Source: Perognathus longimembris pacificus (taxonomy: Eukaryota; Chordata; Mammalia; Rodentia; Heteromyidae). From it: 64,000 nucleotides of DNA. The stretch is taken from contig NC_063171.1 of the NCBI RefSeq assembly GCF_023159225.1, positions 992,001 through 1,056,000 of the forward strand. The letters run 5' to 3'. The position numbers were made by a program, and so were the translations under genes. Below, in pieces: positions 56,050 to 64,000 of the stretch. The notes under the pieces are model-generated. The model worked only from the letters and a program-made list of their open reading frames with translations. It searched no databases and was not told the DNA's origin. How positions within the stretch are numbered: the stretch's first letter is position 1; each line of letters opens with the position of its first letter.

Positions 56050-59000
56050 AAGTGACCCATCTTACAGCAAAGGACAAAAACAGGCTCTGAATGAAAGGAT
56101 GGAACAAAATCTTCCAAGCAATAGCACCTACCAAAATGGCAGTGGTAGCCATCCTGAGTTTAGATAAGCTAGACTTCTCACTAAATTCAGTTCAAAAAGA
56201 TAAAGAAGGACAGTACATACGAATACATGGGAAAATCCAGAAACAATACATCACCGTGATAAATTTATACTCACCGAACAAAAGAGGCCCTAAATATGTT
56301 AAACAAATTCTTTCAGAACTACAGAAGAAGATAGACCCAAATACAATCATAGTGGGAAATTTTAATACTCCACTCTCCCCAAGAGACAGATCCAACACAC
56401 AGAGGATTAGCAAGAGAGCCAAAAACCTAAGTAACACCATATCCCACATGGATCTGACAGATATGTACAGAGTTTTTCACCCTACAGAGAGACTCAATAC
56501 ACATTCTTCTCAGCAGCCCATGGAACATACTCCAAAATAGATCATATCATAGTCCCTACAAAGAACCTCAACAAATACAGGAGTATTGACATTATACCAT
56601 GATCACAGTGGAATCAAGTTAGCCCTCAATAACAAAGGATACCACAGAAACTATACAAATACTTGGGGGCTAAACTCCTCACTGTTATCTAACATTTGCG
56701 CCACAGAGCAAATTAACGACAAAATTAATGAGTTCAAAAGGAAAAATGACAATGAAAATACATCAAAAGAAACCTATGGGACACAGCAAAGGCAGCGCTG
56801 AGGGGAAAGATCATTGCCCTCAGTGAACACATTAAAAGAATGTAATCAGAACAGATAAATAAAACCTCATGATGCAGTTAAAAGGACTGGAGAAAGAAGA
56901 AAAAAATGAATCTAAAATGACTGAGAGAGAACACAAAGATTAAAGAAGAAATAAACCTGATTTAAAATAGAAAGACCATTCAACAAATAAAAAACCTAAA
57001 AGCTGGTTCTTTGAGAAAATAAATAAAATTGACAGACCCCATGCAAGACTTACAAGAAAAAGAAGAGAAGAGACTCAGATCCATAAGATAAATTACAACA
57101 AATACACAAGATATTCAAACAATTATAAGAAACTATTTCCACAACCTTTACTCACTAAAGAACAAAACTTTTACAGAAATGGATCAATTCTTAGAGAAGT
57201 ATAAACTGTCCAAACTGAATGAGGAAGAAATAAATCAACTAAATAAACCAATATCCTACAGCAAGATACTGGATGTAATCAAGAGCCTTCCAACAAAGAA
57301 AAGCCCAGGCCCGGATGGATTCACCAGTGAATTCTATAAAACCTTCAGTGTGGAGCTAATACCAATACTCCTCAAACTCTTTCGTGAAATAGAAACAGAG
57401 GGAGAAATCCCAAACTCATTCTATGAAGCTAATATCATACTCATCGCCAGACCAGGCAAAGACCCAGCAAAAAAAGAGAATTACAGACAAATATCACTAA
57501 TGAATACAGATGAAGAGCTCCTCAACAAAATATTATCTAACAGGATCTAGAAACTGATCAAGAAAATTATACATCATGATCAAGTAGGCTTCATCCCACA
57601 GACGCAAGGATGGTTCAACATCCACAAATCAATAAATGTAATTCACCACACCAACAGAGCTAAGACCAAGAACCACATCATCATCTCAGCCGATGCCCAA
57701 AAAGCCTTTGACAAAATACAACACCCATACATATTAAAAGCCCTGGAGAGAACAAGAATAGAGGGAACATTCTTTAAAACAATAAAAGCCACATACAACA
57801 GGCCAATTGCTAATATCAGATTCAATGGGGAGAAACTAAAACCATTTCCCCTAAACTCAGGAACAAGACAAGGATCCCCACTCTTCCCGCTTCTATTCAA
57901 CATAGTGCTAGAATCCCTAGCCAAAGCAAAAAGGCAAGAGGAGGATAACAAAGGGATCCTCACTGGTAAAGAAGAAATCGAACTATCCCTATTCGTAGAT
58001 GACATGTTCTTATATCTGAAGAACCCAAAAAATTCAGTCCCCAAACTCCTAGAACTAATAAAACATTTTGGCAAAATAGCAGGATACAAAATCAACTCAC
58101 AAAAATCAGCAGCTTTTCTGTACACCAGCAATGTACAAGCAGAAAAGGAAATGATGGAAAATAATACCATTTGCAATAGCTAAAAAAAGAATAAATTACC
58201 TAGGGATTAACCTAACTAAAGACATGAATGACCTATTTAATGAGAACTATATAAATCTAAAAAGGGCAATCACAGAGGACACCAGGAGATGGAAAGACTG
58301 CCCATGCTCATGAGGAGGCAGAATCAATATAGTGAAAATGGCCATATTGCCCAAAATGTTACACAAATTCAATGCAATCCCCATCAAGATCCCAACTACA
58401 TTCTTCACTGAAATAGAGAAAACAACCCATAAATTCATATGGAACAGCAAAAGACCTATAATAGCCAAAGCAATTCTAGGCAAAAGAAGCAGTGCAGGAG
58501 TAATCACAATACTAGACTTCAAGCTCTATTATAGAGCCGTCATAACAAAATCAGCCTGGTACTGGCATAAAAACAGACCTGAAGACCAATGGAATAGGAT
58601 AGAAGACCCAGAAATAAAGCTACATACTTACAGTCAACTGATAATCAACAAAGGATCTAAAGACATACAATGGAAGAAATATAGCCTCTTCAACTACTGG
58701 TGCTGGGAAAACTAGGCAGGCACATGTAGAAAACTTAAAGTGGACCCTAGCCTATCACCATGCACAAAGATCAACTCAAAATGGATTAAGGACCTCAACA
58801 TCAGACCTGAAAACTTGAAACTACTGAAGGACAGAGTAGGAGAGACACTAGAACTTATAGGCACAGCTAGGAATTTCCTGAAAATAGTCCCAGGGGTACA
58901 ACAGATAGGGGGGAGACTTGATAAATAGGACTACCACAAAATAAAAAGTTTCTGCACGGAAAAGACATAGCCACCAAACTAGAAAGACAGCCAACCACAT

Positions 59001-60175
59001 GGGAAAGGATCTTCACCAACACAGCAACAAAGGCCTAATATCCATCATCTACAGAGAACTCAAAAAATTAACCACCTCCAAACCCAGTGAATCAATTATT
59101 AAATGGGCAAAGGAGCTAAAGAAAGACTTCACAGGAGAAGAGATAAAAATTACAAAGAATCATATAAGGAAATGTTCAACATCCCTGGCAGTAAAGGAAA
59201 TGCAAATAAAAACAACCCTGAGATACCACCTCACTCCAGTTAGAATGACCTATATTTTGAACTCAGGCTACAACAAATGCTGGAGGGGATGCAGGGAAAG
59301 AGGAACCCTTATCTACTGTTGGTGGGAGTGCAAATTAGTACAACCACTTTGGAGAACAGTATGAAGGTTCCTCAAAAATCTCAGCATAGACATACCCTGT
59401 GACCCAGCCTTACCACTCCTAGGCATCTATCCTGAACAACAGGATATCATAAAGACATCTGCAGTCCATGTTTATCGCTACACAATTCACAATAGCCAAA
59501 ATATGGAAACAACCCAGATGCCCCTTTACAGATGAATGGATTCAAAAAATGTGGTACCTATACACAATAGAATATTACATAGACATTAGAAATGATAAAA
59601 TATTGGTATTCGCAGGGAAATGGTCAGAACATGAACAAATAATGTTGAGCGAGACAAACCTAGAACACAGAGAACAAAGAGGCATGGTCTCTTTGATATA
59701 TGACTGTTAGAGAGGGCATGGGGACAGTAGAGACCAGGTCTGCAAAACAACAAACTTCTTTTCAAATGGTATTTCCACATGTTTGGGTCAGCGACTTTAC
59801 ATTATGTATCTAAAACCACACAACCACTAAACATAAAAAGCTCTAGAATAGACCTATCAGAGGATCACAATAGCTCAACAGCTATGTACACATGATCATA
59901 TAAGACGACGATAAGCAAAAACTACTCCAAGAGAAGGACACAGGAGGATTCTATTGTTGACGTTACCTTTAAAGTTCTAGGTGAATTTCCCTTGGCATAC
60001 CCTACATGGCTACTGTATATGATTATGGTACACTGGATATTGTATATATGCCTACTTGATCTAGGGAAGGAAAAGAAAAATGAGGGTATAAGATTTTACA
60101 AGAAATGTTCTCACTGCCTTATTATGTAACTGTACCCCCTTTGCACAACACCTTGTCAATAAGATTTAATTTTTT
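56050..60175 (+). mobile_element. Full-length old L1, right part (ORF2 and 3' UTR)
   Basis: Resumes the endonuclease at 'acccatcttacagcaaaggac', continues through RT and the C-terminus to 59710, then a ~465-bp 3' UTR ending 'caataagatttaattttttt'. It has more substitutions and indels than the inserted L1, and its 3' UTR is unrelated to the younger family's. Confidence 0.92.
56065..59710 (+). pseudogene. L1 ORF2 of the old element (endonuclease to C-terminus)
   Basis: Endonuclease: 'GWNKIFQA' and 'GNFNTPLSPRDRS' blocks (56091-56540). RT: 57179-57550 with '[13 protein letters not shown]', then stop TAG at 57548-57550, further RT in other frames, and the catalytic FVDD box at 57992-58003 intact. 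C-terminal part: 58332-58715 and 58999-59364. The cysteine knuckle reads [18 protein letters not shown], with Tyr where the family has His. The final segment 59468-59710 ends at a TAG. Multiple stops and frameshifts. Confidence 0.92.
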
Positions 60176-60182
60176 TAAAAAA

Positions 60183-60541
60183 GAAGTTAAATAGGTGAAT
60201 AGCAGTCACCCCCCGAACCAAGAATTGAACAAAGAGAATATTTTGCTTGCCTAAATGACTTACTGCTTTGATTGCTTTATCAGAATTTAAGGAATTGTAA
60301 TTGCGGTTTGTAATCACCAACCGCAGGTGCCGGTTCTGCTTCTGTATGTCTGCTCGCTTGCTTTGCCTAACTTTCCTGACCATCTGTGTGCAGTATGCGG
60401 CCACCTGCATGTGGTACACATGATTTTTGCCTTTAAAAACCCAGCCCTACTGAGGCCCAGTGCTGATCCTGACCATCCCAGTGGTGGCAAACAGACACTG
60501 TGCACAGTTAAATAAAAGACTCTAGCCTGGAAAAAAAAAAA
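60183..60541 (+). mobile_element. Polyadenylated LTR-like retrocopy
   Basis: Has a TATA-like tttaaaaa (60432-60439), AATAAA (60511-60516), and 14 bp later a poly(A) run (60531-60541) that passes into (AAAAG)n. An LTR that stops in poly(A) right after the signal looks like the 3' end (U3-R) of a polyadenylated retroviral RNA that was reverse-copied by L1. Flanking 'aaaagaag' on both sides could be a duplication but is too A-rich to be decisive. Confidence 0.45.
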
Positions 60542-62570
60542 GAAAAGAAAAGAAAAGAAGCATTCAAATCTGAAAAGCTAATGCTATCCATCACTCCCCA
60601 TAGATAACCCATTTTCAATCTATTGAAAGTGTATTTGTAATAGATACTTAAATTGCTTTGGTAGCCATGAATTTACTAAAAGCAGGAAAAATGATTGGCA
60701 TTTCTGCTTCCATTTTGCATTTGCTTTTCTCTAAGCCATTCTCTCTAGTCTCTTTGCATTCACCTTGAGTGCCAGGAAAGTCAGGATTGATCAATAACAT
60801 CTTTATGACATTGAACTGAAACTTTCCCTCAGGCACAGAAAAACCATGCAGGACAGACCATCCTCAAATAATGACAATTGCCTATAATGATCAGGCTGCA
60901 CCCTGGAGCAGGGAGAATCATCGTGGGAACCACATTGCTTCCCTCCAATGATACCAGAGATAACAACTTCTCAGAAAAGAGAGAACCAAAACCCAGAGCA
61001 TGACCAACCAGGTAACAACTAAAACCGACACTTTAGCTATACATATCTCTATTTCCTCCCTGTCAGTCCTCCTCTATTTAAATCTAGTATTCATGTCTGC
61101 CCAAATATGGCCAAAGATGAAATGTCATCTTCCCATGGTATCATGCCACATAATAAAATCCCTTTATATTCCCCTGATCATGTTTGTTTACCTGGGTCAG
61201 GTGGTTGCCATCGTATTCTTTCCTAAAAGACTTTACTCTAATTTTCACTGTGTTCCTGGTCTGATTCCTGAGTAAAAGTCTAGAAATTTCCCCTATAGGC
61301 CAAATAAGAAAAGAATATGGCAAAGGGCAGAGAAGATTTGTTATGTAGTACAGGCAGCCATGGAAAAATAGCATTGGAGCTCATCAGCAAGCATCTTTCC
61401 AGGGTACAGATAAGCTATGAGAATTGAGAGTCAAAGGGAAAGCTATGAATAATTATTGAACAGTCCCAATGACTGTGTGGCCTGCATGACCTTTATGTAA
61501 GTCCTTGTTTTGGGTGGAAGTACAGAGAGGTTGCTGTAGCTGGGCCTGGGGATGTTCTGCTATCTCCTTCCTTTGGGGCATTTTCCTCCATCCTTTGTTG
61601 TGAACATGCTTTTGGGAAGTACTTCAAAGGTGACTAGAAAGTGAGTGGCTTAGACAGAGCGACAAAATGGCAACAGAAACATCAAGCTTTTTCCTGCTTA
61701 TAGTTAATTCCTGGGCCCAAGTAAGAAGACTGTCCTTCTCTGGAAAAGTAGCTTTGAAGCACCTGTTTATAGAAATGTAAACAATGTCAAGTCATAGTTT
61801 TACAGAAGTCTATAGAGAAGAGTAGAAATTAAAATGTCCTTTCCACAAATAACCTCCTGCATGCCTAGGAAGTACTTCTAAATTAATTTGTTTAGTGCCA
61901 AGCCCAAGATCTTTCACAGTAAAATGAGAAATCTGTATAAGATCTATTGTGATTTCCAGGAGACACCCTGAGGAAGAGAGATGGGGGCAGTGGGGGGAAG
62001 GGAGAGAGCTGCCACCTCCTCTTCATTAAACAAAGACAGCTTGATCATCTTACCTTACAATCTGAAAGCTTACTTTACAATACAAAGGGGAAGATCTGGA
62101 TCCTGTGTAAAAACCTCATATGATTCACTATTTGGAGCCACTCTTGTCAAATGCAATTTCAGGGCTTTGTCTGTAACATAAAACAAAGTCTTGCCTTTGG
62201 GGTTGTTAATAATTGTATTCTTTCTTTCACTAGAATTAGCTGCACTGACAAAGAAAAGGAATTTGTCAAGATAGTGTGGGTTACCAGCTTTCAAGGCCAA
62301 ACTCTTGGCTGGAGTGAGATCCAGAATGTTTCATTTCTCTACTTTGGAAGTGGTGAAAGTGAGGAGGTGGGCAGCTCTGGGACTTTACCCTTGTCTGGTT
62401 GTCCTTTGACCACTACCACCACATCTTCCTTCCCCCTGCCTTCCTCACCCTATCCCATCTTTCTCACTTCCCTGTCCACCACCAGCAAGCTTCTTTCACT
62501 CCTATCAAACTTTCATTTCCCCACCTTGTTTATTATCCTACCCAAGCTCTTGAGAGGGGGAAAGGAGAAC
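60542..62570. other. Unassigned DNA, 2.0 kb
   Basis: Begins with (AAAAG)n. No gene or named repeat recognised. A short segment near 60598-60650 has relatives at 4884 and 46200. Confidence 0.45.
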
Positions 62571-62734
62571 TGTTGGGTATAGGGATAAAATGTGGCTGAC
62601 ATCACACACATGTGGTAGAATATATGGCCCATTATGGTACTTATTACCATTGTGCCTCTAGCTCCTGTTCAAATGCTTTCTCTTCCCATAATACCCTAAG
62701 TGTCCACTCAATGAAAAGAGTGGGGTGGCACATG

Positions 62735-63224
62735 CATGAGCCATAAGGCAATCAGTGCAAAGCCTAGGGGAGGAGATATGGGAAGGGATCCATACTATAA
62801 AAACCACCATTCTAGAGGACTCCACGGGACTCCTTTTTGGGGCTTGAAAGACTCACCCTATCCTCATAACCCCAAGTGCATACAGAAATATATACTCCCC
62901 ACACATACACACCAGGTGAAGTATTCCATTTAGGGCTTAGCCATGAGCCCCCACTTCCCTGGGTATCAACACCTCCAGGTGATACATTCCAAGCCTAACC
63001 ATAAGTCCTCACCCTCCCCAGTTTCGAAGCTACCTGTTCCCCTGTGTCATGACTTGAGTCACTTGCTCCTTTGCCTGACCCAGTATAAGCTTATCCCCTG
63101 CCTCATTCCTTCACACAACCTCCATTCCTACAGGAAAGTTGTTGCCCCTCGCCATGCTTCAATAAACAATCCTAGCCTATTGAGATGGAGTCCTGCCTGT
63201 TCTGTCTCCTCCATTTTTCTAACA
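62735..63224 (+). mobile_element. 5' LTR of a class I (gammaretrovirus-like) ERV, left boundary uncertain
   Basis: TATA-like tataag at 63084-63089, AATAAA at 63161-63166 (a short R region), U5 ending in CA at 63224 followed directly by a primer-binding site. The left end is not certain; any TG between about 62570 and 62780 could be the start. Confidence 0.6.
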
Positions 63225-63242
63225 TGGTGATAAATCCTGGAA
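63225..63242 (+). promoter_or_regulatory. ERV primer-binding site, tRNA-Phe-like
   Basis: TGGTGATAAATCCTGGAA lies directly after the LTR end. By eye it agrees with the 3' end complement of tRNA-Phe at about 12 of 18 positions, so an F-type class I ERV is suggested, but the site is decayed. Confidence 0.45.
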
Positions 63243-63849
63243 AAGGTTAGTGCCCAGAGTTAATGGGCAACCCCTGACCCTCATCAAGGGCCAGTCTGCC
63301 TCCTGACCACCTCTTCCCAATTATCAGTCTCCGTGTCTTCTTTGGGGCCTCTCTCCCCTGGGAGTGCCAAGCCTGCTGTCCTTACTATTTTGTGCTACAT
63401 AGATATTAGTCGTGACCTGGAGCTCCGTTAGTTCTCATGGCCTTTGACTACATAAGTAGCACATACATGTGGACTGCCACTGAACATGACGAGGTATTAT
63501 TGGTCATCTGTGTAAACCGTGGAGTCAGCCCTCTCTCCTCCTAATCTCTTACCTTCTCTTCTGTCCCTAGACTCTTCATCTCCAGGCAGGAGGCCCTGGC
63601 TGTTTGACTGACTGCACATGAACCTTCAGGACAAGGTAATGTTCAGGATTTATGGTAGAGGCAGCTCGCCATGGATCCAGGGACTTTGGGAGTCTCCCAC
63701 TTTCTCTTGGTCTTTGGACCAGAGGCACATTTGACTGATACCCAGACACTCTCTCCTAATTATTGGGTTCATTCTCTGCCTTCCTTAAACCTTGGGAATG
63801 CCCCTGGTAGCAGGGTAGGTCACTTCACAGTCTTTTCAATTTTTCCAAC
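63243..63849 (+). other. ERV leader region
   Basis: Non-coding stretch of about 600 bp between the primer-binding site and the first gag-like ATG. A possible splice donor (aag|gtaatg) lies near 63635-63643. No long frame. Confidence 0.45.
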
Positions 63850-64000
63850 ATGAATTCTAAAGAAAAAACCAAAACCATTGGTTTGCCTCCAGGTATTTCT
63901 TAAGAGTCTCGGGCTAACTGATTTACAGACACCCAAGTTAATTTGTTTATATACTCAGATCTGGATTCAACAACCAACACTTCCTCCAACAAAATGACAA
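63850..64000 (+). pseudogene. Candidate gag start of the class I ERV, broken, runs off the window
   Basis: The first ATG after the leader is at 63850. The frame has stops at codon 18 (TAA) and codon 24 (TGA) and is then open to the window end. The assignment rests on position (LTR, PBS, leader, ATG) and on the hydrophilic N-terminus followed by more readable sequence. I cannot identify a matrix domain in so short a piece. Confidence 0.35.

Overview
This window is nuclear DNA of a rodent of the superfamily Geomyoidea (kangaroo rats, pocket mice, pocket gophers). The main evidence is a dimeric SINE present in many copies. Its left half is a tRNA-Ala/ID-like monomer with A and B boxes, and its right half is the 'Geo' monomer, a combination I know only as IDL-Geo from geomyoid rodents. 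A second SINE class has a 7SL-like (B1/Alu-like) head on the same Geo body. There are no bacterial features, no operons, no CRISPR and no multi-exon host gene that I can recognise. The window looks like a repeat-rich intergenic or intronic stretch.

Layout. 1-10.9 kb: scattered SINEs, microsatellites, a decayed minus-strand class I endogenous retrovirus (pol 3' end and env-like frame, about 7.4-8.6 kb), and one copy of a 300-bp segment that recurs 12.8 kb away. 10.9-12.5 kb: a 5'-truncated L1 that split a SINE. 12.5-21 kb: mostly unique DNA with old L1 pieces and SINEs. 21.2-22.57 kb: a full-length VDAC3 retrocopy with an intact 283-codon frame, its poly(A) signal and a 14-bp target-site duplication. 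22.6-34.9 kb: unique DNA, SINEs, a MaLR LTR and an L1 with a 5' inversion and a doubled 3' UTR. 34.9-40.3 kb: a long minus-strand L1. 40.3-47.5 kb: unique DNA, SINEs and an isolated 265-bp LTR with its polypurine tract. 47.5-60.2 kb: an old full-length L1 (5' UTR, ORF1, ORF2, 3' UTR) into whose endonuclease region a younger 5.4-kb L1 inserted. The younger L1 itself carries a SINE. 60.2-60.55 kb: a polyadenylated LTR-like retrocopy. 62.7 kb to the end: the 5' LTR, primer-binding site, leader and start of gag of a decayed class I provirus running out of the window.

How the parts relate. Nearly everything recognisable was placed by L1 machinery. L1 copies supply the reverse transcriptase, and the SINEs, the VDAC3 retrocopy and probably the polyadenylated LTR copy are its trans-mobilised products, with A-tails and target-site duplications visible for many. 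None of the L1s here is intact. The only protein that could still be made from one uninterrupted frame is the VDAC3-like porin, and nothing in the sequence shows that it is expressed. I found no new biological system. The most original observations are that the Geo monomer itself looks tRNA-derived, that the VDAC3 retrocopy is open, and that nested insertions can be ordered in time.
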